Shown: positions 15,272-22,441 of the stretch, in pieces
Position numbering within the stretch: the stretch's first letter is position 1
Layout of the letters: each line of letters starts with the position of its first letter
From: an uncultured Clostridia bacterium
Lineage (GTDB): Bacteria; Bacillota; Clostridia; Oscillospirales; Oscillospiraceae
DNA: 26,748 nucleotides
Reading direction: 5' to 3'
Assembly: GCA_937892865.1 (NCBI GenBank)
Contig: CALBJG010000118.1
Location: forward strand, 1 to 26,748
The notes under the pieces: model-generated
What the model was told of the DNA's origin: nothing
The model's database searches: none
What the model saw: only the letters and a program-made list of their open reading frames with translations
Made by a program: the position numbers and the translations under genes

Positions 15272-16714
15272 TTAGCCCAACAGAACAATGGGAACATAAA
15301 TGGGATTTGCGTGGCTTTCTGTATAGAAGATCAAAGGAATCTGATTGACCGCCTCTACATTTTCTCCCGTATGAATGGTCATTTCCCAATGGGATACGCC
15401 GTCATGATGATAAAGGACTTGCTTATAGCGGGAATGGCAACTTTTATCGTAGTCTGCGCTCCATCCCTCCGGCAGATAAGCTTTCGCCGTGTAATAGCGG
15501 GCATCATTTTGCAAATTATGCAATGTGACTTTCACTTTAAAATCCACACCCGGCTGAATTCGCGGCTCCGTTTCGTATTCCACTACCGTATGTGTATGAA
15601 CACCGGGTATTTCAAAGGAATAAGGACTTCTTGCAAATATCGCTTCTGCAACACCCTGACCGACCTTGTAAGTTTCTGCCAAATCCAATTGATTCTCTTC
15701 CTCTGTCCAAGTCAGGGTCACATCGTTGGCAGTAAGAACTTCCGACAGCAACCTTACCACCCGCTGTGTCAGATCCGTACAGGTTTTTGAAATCAAATAA
15801 CTATAAGATCGATTGATGCATATCGTTTCAATCCGGTCACCCACATAGTCCTTTAGTTCCTCCGGGATTTTGTCTGCGCCCAACATGATACCCAGCACAG
15901 CGCCGCAAGTACCACCTGTGCAATCGGTGTCATCACCACAGTTGATGGAGAGAATCAGACTCCGCTTCATATCCCCTTCACCGTATATAAGTCCCAGTAT
16001 CACAAAAGCAACATTGCCCGGTGCCTGGAACCACCCCAAATCTCTGTTTTCTTCCAGTATCCGCTCTCTGGTTTCCTGCCAGGGGATTTTCTGATCATAG
16101 GCATTCAAAACAATATTCACACTCCGCGCCACACGACAGGTTTGCGGAATAAAGGTAAGTGCCTTATCAATAGCGCGGCGGATATCTGTTTCAAAAAAAG
16201 CGATACTTTCCAGCGCTGCCGTAAATATTTCCGCATAAGTACCCTCTGCCAGACCGTGATCCACAGAGGCATCCATAATGGCATACTTTACAGCTACATT
16301 GGGGAATCCGGGTGCAAGACACGCCCATATCTCTGAGCGAATCCACGCGCCATTGGAATCTTTCCAGTAATTCCCCACTTCACCGGACAGCGGCGGCAAC
16401 AACCCCATCCGCAGATTGCTCTTGCCGATACCATATTCATTCCAATGGGGGCTGATGCAGGTAAGCCAATACTCCGCCAAAACATTGGCGTTAAATGCCC
16501 GTGGACCCACTTTCTCCATTGCGGCAAGCCAAATAATTTGCAGGTCCAGATCATCATTAGGCACTGGTGCGCCTTTCTCCGTAGTAAATCCCTTGATATC
16601 CAGCAGTTCCTGTTTGCCTTCAAAGGGCGCTCCCATTGTACCGCCAATATTCTTGCCCAACCAACAACCGTATATTTTGTTAACAATCTCTTTTTTATTA
16701 AGTTTAATTTGCAC
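15272..16714 (-). CDS. ADP-ribosylglycohydrolase-family protein with C-terminal beta domain
   Basis: Predicted Mg-dependent glycosidase of the ADP-ribosylglycohydrolase fold, 480 aa. The dinuclear metal residues are visible: Asp54/55/57 in NDDLDLQ, VDHGLAEGTY (151-160), and Asp261/262/264 in CGDDTDCTGG. The N-terminal GCWLGKNIGGTMGAPFEG is typical of the family. After the catalytic domain (about 1-340), an extra part of about 130 residues looks like a beta-sandwich (e.g. KVKVTLHNLQNDARYYTAKAYLPEGW). The start is GTG at 16714, 8 bases after GGAGG; an in-frame GTG at 16723 overlaps that site. It is cotranscribed with or activated by the upstream AraC gene. The substrate is unknown: a nucleoside or N-glycoside from the environment, or an ADP-ribosylated molecule. 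Confidence 0.85.
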   Translation of the reverse strand: MQIKLNKKEIVNKIYGCWLGKNIGGTMGAPFEGKQELLDIKGFTTEKGAPVPNDDLDLQIIWLAAMEKVGPRAFNANVLAEYWLTCISPHWNEYGIGKSNLRMGLLPPLSGEVGNYWKDSNGAWIRSEIWACLAPGFPNVAVKYAIMDASVDHGLAEGTYAEIFTAALESIAFFETDIRRAIDKALTFIPQTCRVARSVNIVLNAYDQKIPWQETRERILEENRDLGWFQAPGNVAFVILGLIYGEGDMKRSLILSINCGDDTDCTGGTCGAVLGIMLGADKIPEELKDYVGDRIETICINRSYSYLISKTCTDLTQRVVRLLSEVLTANDVTLTWTEEENQLDLAETYKVGQGVAEAIFARSPYSFEIPGVHTHTVVEYETEPRIQPGVDFKVKVTLHNLQNDARYYTAKAYLPEGWSADYDKSCHSRYKQVLYHHDGVSHWEMTIHTGENVEAVNQIPLIFYTESHANPIYVPIVLLG

Positions 16715-16734
16715 GAAAACCACCTCCAGCTATC

Positions 16735-16797
16735 AGTATACCAAAGGTTAACTGTCGCAGAAAGTGGTTTTTATTGCTTAAAAAGTATTTACTTTTT
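16735..16797 (-). promoter_or_regulatory. Internal promoter with dyad before ADP-ribosylglycohydrolase gene
   Basis: The 74-bp gap holds an extended -10, TGGTATACT (TATACT at 16735-16740), but no good -35, as expected for an activator-dependent promoter. Upstream lies a perfect dyad, AAAAAGTA-TT-TACTTTTT (16780-16797), overlapping the AraC stop codon. It may be the binding site of the AraC protein. Confidence 0.45.
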
Positions 16798-17646
16798 ACT
16801 TTTTCGGTATGCAAGCGGTGTCATATCGGTTAATTGAAAGAAGTCCCGAAAAAACTTTGTTTTATCCGTATAGCCTACTTCCTGGCAAATGTCTGAGATC
16901 TTCATTCCGGTATTACAAAGCAGGTGTTTTGCCCGTAGGATCCGGGCGTTTTTCAGATATGCCGAAAAACTAACACCTGCAAAAGCCTTAAACCGGCGGC
17001 TGAAATATGCCGGATCATAATGGAGTTGTTTTGCAACATCTGCCATTGCGATCTTATCTCCACAATGCTCTGTCAAATACACCAATAAGGCATCGGAAAT
17101 ATCATAAAATTCCTCTGCCAACAGCAGCGACATTTTCCGAAAAATCATAACCAGCAAAGAATTGAGTAAAGAACGGCTGGACAGCGCATAACCGGGCTGC
17201 TGCTTTTGCAGTTCCGCTTCCATTTGAAAAATAAGGGTTTCCACCACATCCCGTTCTTCTCCGGTAAAGGTGACTTTACATTTGTTTTCATCTAAAGTTT
17301 TCTGAAAATCCGTAAATTCTGCTAAATTCAGCAATGCAAAAGCATTGTCCTGGTTGATCAAGTTGCGGCTGATATATTCCGGTTTTAAAAGGATATTGAT
17401 AAATTCTCCCGGACCGCCTGCAATATTGTGGCGATGATTATAGTTAATGATCAGCAGATCTCCCCTTTTTACCGGATAATCTGTTTCGTCGATGGTGTGT
17501 ATGCACGTTCCTCTGAGCATATACACAAACTCCACAAAATTATGGGTATGGGCATGATATGGTTGCGCATCTTCTGAACGGATATCGTGTTTGATATGAA
17601 CACTTTGGGACATATAAAAAGTATTATTCTTTTCAATCAGTGCCAT
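16789..17646 (-). CDS. AraC-family transcriptional regulator (cupin sensor)
   Basis: A 285-aa activator-type regulator. The N-terminal cupin (about 15-100) has HAHTHNFVEFVYMLRG, the sugar-binding beta-barrel start. The C-terminal AraC DNA-binding domain (about 185-283) has two helix-turn-helices: MADVAKQLHYDPAYFSRRFK, then ISDICQEVGYTDKTKFFRDF. It ends in MTPLAYRKSKK. The start ATG follows GGGAGTAAGGCG. It is 15 bases after the Cys-rich gene and 74 before the ADP-ribosylglycohydrolase gene, all on one strand. The likely target is the latter, through the weak -35 promoter between them. The effector is probably a sugar or glycoside. Confidence 0.9.
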   Translation of the reverse strand: MALIEKNNTFYMSQSVHIKHDIRSEDAQPYHAHTHNFVEFVYMLRGTCIHTIDETDYPVKRGDLLIINYNHRHNIAGGPGEFINILLKPEYISRNLINQDNAFALLNLAEFTDFQKTLDENKCKVTFTGEERDVVETLIFQMEAELQKQQPGYALSSRSLLNSLLVMIFRKMSLLLAEEFYDISDALLVYLTEHCGDKIAMADVAKQLHYDPAYFSRRFKAFAGVSFSAYLKNARILRAKHLLCNTGMKISDICQEVGYTDKTKFFRDFFQLTDMTPLAYRKSKK

Positions 17647-17661
17647 CGCCTTACTCCCACA

Positions 17662-17919
17662 CTATTTCATTTTAGTCATTTCCAACACTTTTTCCATATG
17701 TTTACAGATGGAGTCATAGTTCTCACGACGGTGTGGACGCAGGCAGGCGGAACAATCTTTGAAACCGTCTTCCGTATAGGTAAACTTGCCGCCGCATTGT
17801 TCCCCTAACGGGTAAAGCGGACAATAGCAAAAAAGGCAACTGAATGTTTCCGGGTCAGCCCCTTGGTGGCAGGGAAAAAATTCGCACTGTTTGTGCTGAA
17901 AAAAATCATAATTTGCCAT
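17662..17919 (-). CDS. Cysteine-rich small domain protein
   Basis: An 85-aa protein with nine cysteines (12, 17, 28, 31, 33, 42, 56, 59, 72). It has the patterns CEFFPCHQG, CLFCYCPLYPLGEQCGG and KDCSACLRPHRR, matching the cysteine-rich small domain family (zf-like), which is thought to bind metal; its function is not known. The start is the ATG after GAGGAGCGGTATCT; nine further upstream codons lack a ribosome site. It is the first gene of the run leading to AraC and ADP-ribosylglycohydrolase, but the link may be only positional. It is divergent from the DUF188 gene, with 70 bases between them. Confidence 0.85.
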   Translation of the reverse strand: MANYDFFQHKQCEFFPCHQGADPETFSCLFCYCPLYPLGEQCGGKFTYTEDGFKDCSACLRPHRRENYDSICKHMEKVLEMTKMK

Positions 17920-17940
17920 AGATACCGCTCCTCTTTGCGA

Positions 17941-17968
17941 TTGCAATTTGTTCAGTGTTTGTTATAAT
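17941..17968 (+). promoter_or_regulatory. Promoter of DUF188 gene
   Basis: TTGCAA (17941-17946), 16-bp spacer, TATAAT (17963-17968), 21 bases before the GTG start. The -35 region overlaps the leader of the divergent Cys-rich gene. Confidence 0.7.
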
Positions 17969-17989
17969 AGATGCATTGGAGGTGCTATT

Positions 17990-18433
17990 GTGAAAGTTCT
18001 CATCGACGCAGACGGCTGTCCCGTTGTGGATATTGCCGTGAAACTGTGCCGCTGCTATGATACGCAATGTTTGCTTCTGTGCGATACTGCCCATTTCTTT
18101 CAGCGGGAGGGCGCTGAAACATTGGTCTTTGACAAAGGCGCGGACAGCGTGGACTTTGCCCTTGTAAACCGAATCGAGCCGGGAGATATCGTCATTACCC
18201 AAGACTACGGCCTTGCCTCCATGTGTCTTGCCAAGCAAGCCATTATCCTGCATCAGGACGGCTGGCAATATACGCAAGACAATATTGACGCATTGCTTTT
18301 TCAGCGGCATACCGCCCGGAAGCATCGTGCCGCCGGCGGTCGTTTCAAAGGGCCTGCCAAACGGACATCGCAACAAGACCAATCATTTTATGATGCTTTG
18401 CATCGTCTGCTTCAGCACACCGTCCAGGGATAA
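17990..18433 (+). CDS. UPF0178/DUF188 protein (YaiI/YqxD family)
   Basis: A 147-aa cytoplasmic protein of the YaiI/YqxD family, which has a PIN-like fold and no settled function. Family motifs are IDADGCPV (4-11), DKGADSVDFALVN, GDIVITQDYGLA and the C-terminal RKHRAAGGRFKGPAKRT. The start is GTG at 17990, 7 bases after GGAGG; earlier in-frame codons would lie in the promoter. Its 3' end overlaps the end of the convergent pseudouridine synthase gene by 22 bases. Confidence 0.9.
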   Translation: MKVLIDADGCPVVDIAVKLCRCYDTQCLLLCDTAHFFQREGAETLVFDKGADSVDFALVNRIEPGDIVITQDYGLASMCLAKQAIILHQDGWQYTQDNIDALLFQRHTARKHRAAGGRFKGPAKRTSQQDQSFYDALHRLLQHTVQG

Positions 18434-19044
18434 ATTTCCGGCGGTTCCAGGGAAAATTCCATTTTTTCGCCGGTGGCGGGATGGGTAAATACCAACCGAC
18501 AGGACCACAATGCGATCTCGCAAGGGTCTTCCAAGGTGCTGTACTTCCGCTCCCCCACCAAGGGCATTCCCCGGGAGGCAAACTGCACCCGGATCTGGTG
18601 GGTACGACCGGTCTCCAGTTTGATGCGGACACGGCTCATATTCTCCGCTTCGTTCTGCAACCAATATTGCAGGGATGCCGGTTGTATATCTTTACCCGGC
18701 GCATCTGCCACCATTGTCATTTTTCGGGCTTTATCCCGGACAAGCAGATCACAAAGCCTGCCCGCATTTTGCTCCGGTTTTCCGTGGACTACAGCCAAAT
18801 ATTCTTTTTCAAATTGGTCTTCCCGGATCTGGCGGGACAGTTCCGATGCCGCTTTGGCGTTCCGCGCCAAAACCATCAAACCACCCACCACCCTATCCAG
18901 GCGGTGAACCGTTCGCACATCTGCTTTTTCGTCACCCAATTCCCGGCGAACCAGTTCTGGCACGCCACCCGGCTCATCGGTCGACAGTACCCGAGGCGGC
19001 TTTTCGCAGACCACAATATGTTCATCTACATAAACAAGTCGCAT
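18412..19044 (-). CDS. RluA-family pseudouridine synthase
   Basis: Converts specific uridines of rRNA or tRNA to pseudouridine. The 210-aa protein has the RluA motif HRLDRVVGG with catalytic Asp50, GRTHQIRVQFASRG, and the conserved ends LVYVDEHIVVCEKP and WSCRLVFTHPATGE. There is no S4 domain, and it is shorter than RluD-type enzymes (about 300 aa), so it is the compact form. The target site cannot be read. The start is the ATG after GGAGAGAATT; a TTG 12 bases upstream overlaps that site. It has its own promoter and overlaps the DUF188 gene tail to tail. Confidence 0.9.
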   Translation of the reverse strand: MRLVYVDEHIVVCEKPPRVLSTDEPGGVPELVRRELGDEKADVRTVHRLDRVVGGLMVLARNAKAASELSRQIREDQFEKEYLAVVHGKPEQNAGRLCDLLVRDKARKMTMVADAPGKDIQPASLQYWLQNEAENMSRVRIKLETGRTHQIRVQFASRGMPLVGERKYSTLEDPCEIALWSCRLVFTHPATGEKMEFSLEPPEIYPWTVC

Positions 19045-19068
19045 AATTCTCTCCAACTGTTTTTTATT

Positions 19069-19097
19069 ATCCTATCAAAATTCCAATGAGAAAGCAA
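19069..19097 (-). promoter_or_regulatory. Promoter of RluA-type gene
   Basis: Minus strand: TTGCTT (19092-19097), 17-bp spacer, TAGGAT (19069-19074) preceded by TGA. The -35 overlaps the ribosome site of the divergent dehydrogenase gene. Confidence 0.5.
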
Positions 19098-19108
19098 GGA
19101 GTATACCT

Positions 19109-20065
19109 ATGAAAATCGTAATATTAGAAGGTCATGCAGTAAATCCCGGTGATTTAAGCTGGGATGTTTTGAACCAATTCGGTGATGTCACCGTGTATCC
19201 CCGCACTCCCTACGAACAAGCCGCAGAGCGAATCGGCGATGCGCCTATCGTGCTGATCAACAAGACGAATTTTGATGCGGCGTTGATGGATGCCTGCCCC
19301 AATTTGAAACTCATCTGCGTATTGGCTACCGGCTACAATGTGGTGGATTGCCAAGCGGCAAAGGAACGGGGTATCATCGTTTGCAATGTGCCTGCTTACA
19401 GCACAAATTCTGTTGCCCAGTTTACCTTTGCCCTGCTTTTGGAACTGTGCCATCAGGTGGGCGCTCACTCTCAGGCTGTTCACCGGGGTGATTGGAGCAA
19501 CTGCCCGGACTTCTGTTTCTGGTACACGCCCCAAATGGAACTGACCGGCAAAACCTTGGGTATTATCGGTTTCGGCAGCATCGGTCAAACGGTGGCAAAA
19601 ATCGCCAAGACTTTTGGTTTGCATGTGATTGCCTACAGCCGCAGCATTCGGGAAGAAGGCAAGGCTCTTGCCGAGTATGTATCTTTGGACGAACTGCTTG
19701 CCCGGTCGGATATCATCTCTCTTCACTGTCCTATGACACCGGAGACAAGTAAGATCATAAATGCCGCCACCATTGAAAAAATGAAAGACGGCGTGATCCT
19801 TTTGAACACCGCCCGGGGCGGTGTCATCGACGAAGATGCGGTGGCTTTGGCTTTGGGCACCGGTAAGATCAGCGGCTACGGCGCGGATGTGGTCTCCGCA
19901 GAGCCTATCTCCCCCCTCAATCCCCTGCTCACTGCACCCAACACCATCCTGACGCCCCATATGGCGTGGGCGCCCACGGAAGCCCGTCAGCGGATCATTA
20001 ATATTACAAAGCAAAGTGTAGAAGGATTTATAAACGGCAAACCTGTTAACGCAGTCAATTTATAA
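19109..20065 (+). CDS. D-2-hydroxyacid dehydrogenase (glycerate dehydrogenase-like)
   Basis: NAD-dependent reductase or oxidase of D-2-hydroxyacids, 318 aa, with no ACT domain, unlike SerA at the window start. It shows GFGSIGQ in the Rossmann fold (about 153-159), catalytic Arg in NTARGGVIDE, Glu in DVVSAEP and His in TPHMAWAP. The complete Arg-Glu-His set supports activity. The HMAWAP and ATGYNVVDC forms are those seen in hydroxypyruvate/glycerate dehydrogenases (HprA-like), my preferred call. The start ATG follows AAGGAGTATACCT. Single gene with a strong terminator; I found no convincing promoter in the short gap. Confidence 0.88.
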   Translation: MKIVILEGHAVNPGDLSWDVLNQFGDVTVYPRTPYEQAAERIGDAPIVLINKTNFDAALMDACPNLKLICVLATGYNVVDCQAAKERGIIVCNVPAYSTNSVAQFTFALLLELCHQVGAHSQAVHRGDWSNCPDFCFWYTPQMELTGKTLGIIGFGSIGQTVAKIAKTFGLHVIAYSRSIREEGKALAEYVSLDELLARSDIISLHCPMTPETSKIINAATIEKMKDGVILLNTARGGVIDEDAVALALGTGKISGYGADVVSAEPISPLNPLLTAPNTILTPHMAWAPTEARQRIINITKQSVEGFINGKPVNAVNL

Positions 20066-20068
20066 AAG

Positions 20069-20093
20069 AATCGGGACACGATGTGTCCCGATT
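20069..20093 (+). terminator. Terminator after D-2-hydroxyacid dehydrogenase
   Basis: An 11-bp stem (20069-20079 with 20083-20093; ATCGGGACAC core) with a GAT loop, then TTCTTAT. It lies between convergent genes and starts 3 bases after the stop. Confidence 0.85.
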
Positions 20094-20096
20094 TTC

Positions 20097-20747
20097 TTAT
20101 TTCATTGTTTCAAAGGCTTTCAGCCATTCCCGCTTAATGAGTTCATGACCCATGGCGGTGGGATGGACACCGTCTTTCAGCCAATAACCTGCATCCGGTG
20201 TATCGGCATTGACCGCAGTAAACATATCCTGCAGAGGAACAAAAGTCAAGTTGTATTTCTCTGCGATCCGCTTTGCCGCAGCAGCCCGCAGACGCACTTC
20301 TCTATCAAACCGTTCAAAGGTACGACCGGGTCTTTCCGGATTATAGGTCGTACCGGAGCCGGGCAGTACAAAAGGCTCCAAAAGCATAATTTTGATATTG
20401 GGCAGGGCTGTCTTCACTTCATCAATGATCATATCCAGAATCACTTCGTATTTCTCTGCGCTGACGCCGTTCTGACGGTCCAGTTCGTGCCACACATCAT
20501 TGACACCAATGAGAAGGCTCATATAATCCGGTTTCAGATTGATGATATCTTCCTTGATTCTTGCCAGCACATCTACGCTGCGGTTGCCGCTGATGCCTCT
20601 GTTTAAAAAATCATACTGATACGGTTCTGCCGCGCCCAATGCGCCGGTGACCATGGTGGCGTAGCCTTGACCTCTGCCGTCATCATAATCTCTGTGGCGG
20701 GAAGAATCGGTAATGGAATCACCTTGAAATAAAATCAGTTTTCTCAT
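20097..20747 (-). CDS. SGNH/GDSL hydrolase (esterase)
   Basis: Serine hydrolase of the SGNH fold, 216 aa. All four blocks are present: nucleophile Ser11 in GDSI, Gly54 in RGISGN, Asn83 in GVND, and Asp192/His195 in DGVHPT. There is no signal peptide, so it appears cytoplasmic. The group includes acetylxylan esterases and carbohydrate or lipid deacylases. The start ATG follows GGAGAAAAAATA. It is 13 bases after the PIG-L deacetylase gene and clearly in the same operon, which suggests a carbohydrate ester substrate. The missing signal peptide is odd next to an exported deacetylase and may mean the pair do not share a substrate. Confidence 0.88.
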   Translation of the reverse strand: MRKLILFQGDSITDSSRHRDYDDGRGQGYATMVTGALGAAEPYQYDFLNRGISGNRSVDVLARIKEDIINLKPDYMSLLIGVNDVWHELDRQNGVSAEKYEVILDMIIDEVKTALPNIKIMLLEPFVLPGSGTTYNPERPGRTFERFDREVRLRAAAAKRIAEKYNLTFVPLQDMFTAVNADTPDAGYWLKDGVHPTAMGHELIKREWLKAFETMK

Positions 20748-20760
20748 TATTTTTTCTCCT

Positions 20761-22293
20761 TTATTTTCGTATGATCAATTTGATCAGCAACTTACTCAAC
20801 AAAACTGTCACCAGACAGCCTGCCACCAGTAAACCGATCAGCAGAATTATTTTATACTGTTTCTCTTTTTGCGATCGTTTTTCTTTTTCCGACTGTTCTT
20901 GTTCCAGCCGTTCTTGTTCCAAGCGCTCCTGCTCTTTTTTCTGTTCTTCCTGCTCTAATCGTTCCTGCTCCAGGCGCTCTTGCTCCAACCGCTCTTGTTC
21001 CAATCGCTCCTGCTCCAGCCGATCCAGTTCTTGCTGTTCCTGCTGGGCATAAGTCAGAACATTTTCAAACAAACTGTTTTTCTGCACATCCTGACCAACC
21101 GTTGTATGATACAATCCGAAATGCGCCGGGTTATAGGTTTCGATTTGGGTTACTTTGTCGATTTGACCCCAACTGCCGTAGATCCAGTTTACGAACATCG
21201 GCCATTGCTGGCTCTTATGGCTGGGAAATCCCAGTTGCTGACTCACTTGAAAAGCGGTCAATCCGTCAAAGGCTGACAGCGGCAGATCATAGTCCAGCAC
21301 AATGGGATTCTCTTCATATAAGTGCAGATACAGTTTGGGCAATTCCCAAAAGCCGTATTTCTCAGCCGATGCCGGGAAAGAATTCGGATCATTGGTGATC
21401 TTTACCGCCTTTGTCAGCAGATCGGCATACACCTGATGCATACCGTGGCCGTATTCGCCGTCAAGATCATGTCCCACCGCCACCATAGGGCGGAATCTGC
21501 GGATCTGCTCCACCACAAAGGAAAGCAGGTCTTCCTGTGTTGTCTCGTACCGGGTCTCATAGCGGTCATAAGTACCTTCCAGGCTGTCTACCCGGAAATC
21601 TGCAAACTTACCGAATACCGGATATGCCCGGACGCCCGTATTCCAAAGACCGTTGAGCATTTCGTGGGTGCGCTTATTGGTATCGTTCCGATGATCTGTT
21701 AAGTACACCACCTGCACCCGATACTGCAACTGTCCGGCATAATAGGGCAGCAATCCGGCAAAATACAGATGCTCGTCGTCACCGTGGGTGGAAAACAGCA
21801 CCAAATCTGCGCCGCCGTCCAACGGTTTATCCCATCGCTGTACCGAATCCGGCACCTGTCCTTCGGAATATGCGGTAATTTCACTGATGGAAACTGCGCC
21901 CTTTTTAAAATGCAGCGTTACCGACTGGGGGCAGTTTCCAAAGGCAGTTTTCAGATCCAGATATTCATGTAAAAAACCTTCCGTACCGGCAGCAACGGTT
22001 TTTCCGGAATGATCGTCAGTTACGGTGTATGCGCCGCATTCCAGGTCAAACCGGATATAGAGGCCTGCCATCCCCTCGGGGTTTTCCAGGGTGAGTTTGA
22101 CGGATTCTGCCGATGTGCGGTAAGTATCCACATTGCCATCAGTCAAAAAACCGAAACTACTGAATCCGGTTCCGGCGATAGTGGTTTCCGGAGTAATATC
22201 TATGGCTTCTGCGGCGCTGACTTTTACCGGCGCAAAAAGGGAAAACCAGATAGCTGCCAATGCGATCCAAACGCCTGCTTTCCATACTTTCAT
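20761..22293 (-). CDS. Surface-anchored PIG-L/LmbE deacetylase with repeat stalk
   Basis: A 510-aa protein with a signal peptide (1-27; FAPVKVSAAEA), an F5/8-type C-like beta domain (about 35-150; LTDGNVDTYR), then a PIG-L zinc deacetylase domain. The metal and base motif is HGDDE (170-174), where HPDDE is usual; HDLDGEYGHGMHQ supplies the other His. Near the C-terminus is an RLEQE pentapeptide-repeat stalk, then a membrane helix (LIGLLVAGCLVTVLLSKLL) and a short basic tail. It is therefore displayed outside, on a helical stalk, as a C-terminally anchored enzyme. It likely removes N-acetyl groups from a sugar. The start is the ATG after GGAGACCTTATTTT; upstream in-frame codons cross the promoter. 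First gene of the operon with the SGNH hydrolase. Confidence 0.87.
   Translation of the reverse strand: MKVWKAGVWIALAAIWFSLFAPVKVSAAEAIDITPETTIAGTGFSSFGFLTDGNVDTYRTSAESVKLTLENPEGMAGLYIRFDLECGAYTVTDDHSGKTVAAGTEGFLHEYLDLKTAFGNCPQSVTLHFKKGAVSISEITAYSEGQVPDSVQRWDKPLDGGADLVLFSTHGDDEHLYFAGLLPYYAGQLQYRVQVVYLTDHRNDTNKRTHEMLNGLWNTGVRAYPVFGKFADFRVDSLEGTYDRYETRYETTQEDLLSFVVEQIRRFRPMVAVGHDLDGEYGHGMHQVYADLLTKAVKITNDPNSFPASAEKYGFWELPKLYLHLYEENPIVLDYDLPLSAFDGLTAFQVSQQLGFPSHKSQQWPMFVNWIYGSWGQIDKVTQIETYNPAHFGLYHTTVGQDVQKNSLFENVLTYAQQEQQELDRLEQERLEQERLEQERLEQERLEQEEQKKEQERLEQERLEQEQSEKEKRSQKEKQYKIILLIGLLVAGCLVTVLLSKLLIKLIIRK
20896..21021 (-). repeat. 15-bp coding tandem repeat (RLEQE units)
   Basis: Inside the PIG-L gene. 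Five 15-bp units encode RLEQE (20947-21021), then a 21-bp break encoding EQKKEQE, then two more units (20896-20925). The units differ at third positions, so the protein repeat is conserved more than the DNA. Confidence 0.9.
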
Positions 22294-22327
22294 AAAATAA
22301 GGTCTCCGTTCTTGTTTATATATTGAA

Positions 22328-22356
22328 ATTATAACAAAGCCTTCTGTATATGTCAA
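22328..22356 (-). promoter_or_regulatory. PIG-L/SGNH operon promoter (full consensus)
   Basis: Minus strand: TTGACA (22351-22356), 17-bp spacer, TATAAT (22328-22333) with a TGT before it. A perfect sigma-A promoter, so expression should be strong and constitutive unless repressed. Confidence 0.9.
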
Positions 22357-22396
22357 AGCAGAAATGCAGTTTCCTCTTCCCTTTAGGGTATATATA

Positions 22397-22405
22397 TGTT
22401 ATAAT
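22397..22405 (+). promoter_or_regulatory. Promoter of GT2/GtrA envelope operon
   Basis: Extended -10 TGTTATAAT (TATAAT at 22400-22405), 37 bases before the GTG start. The -35 region (about 22377-22382) is poor. Confidence 0.6.
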
Positions 22406-22441
22406 ACTACGGATATAATTTGCTGGAAAGAAGGGATCGGC

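Noticed and set aside
20896..21021. Possible CRISPR or intergenic minisatellite
   Set aside because: The 15-bp units are in frame, encode RLEQE, vary at third codon positions and have no spacers, so this is a coding repeat.
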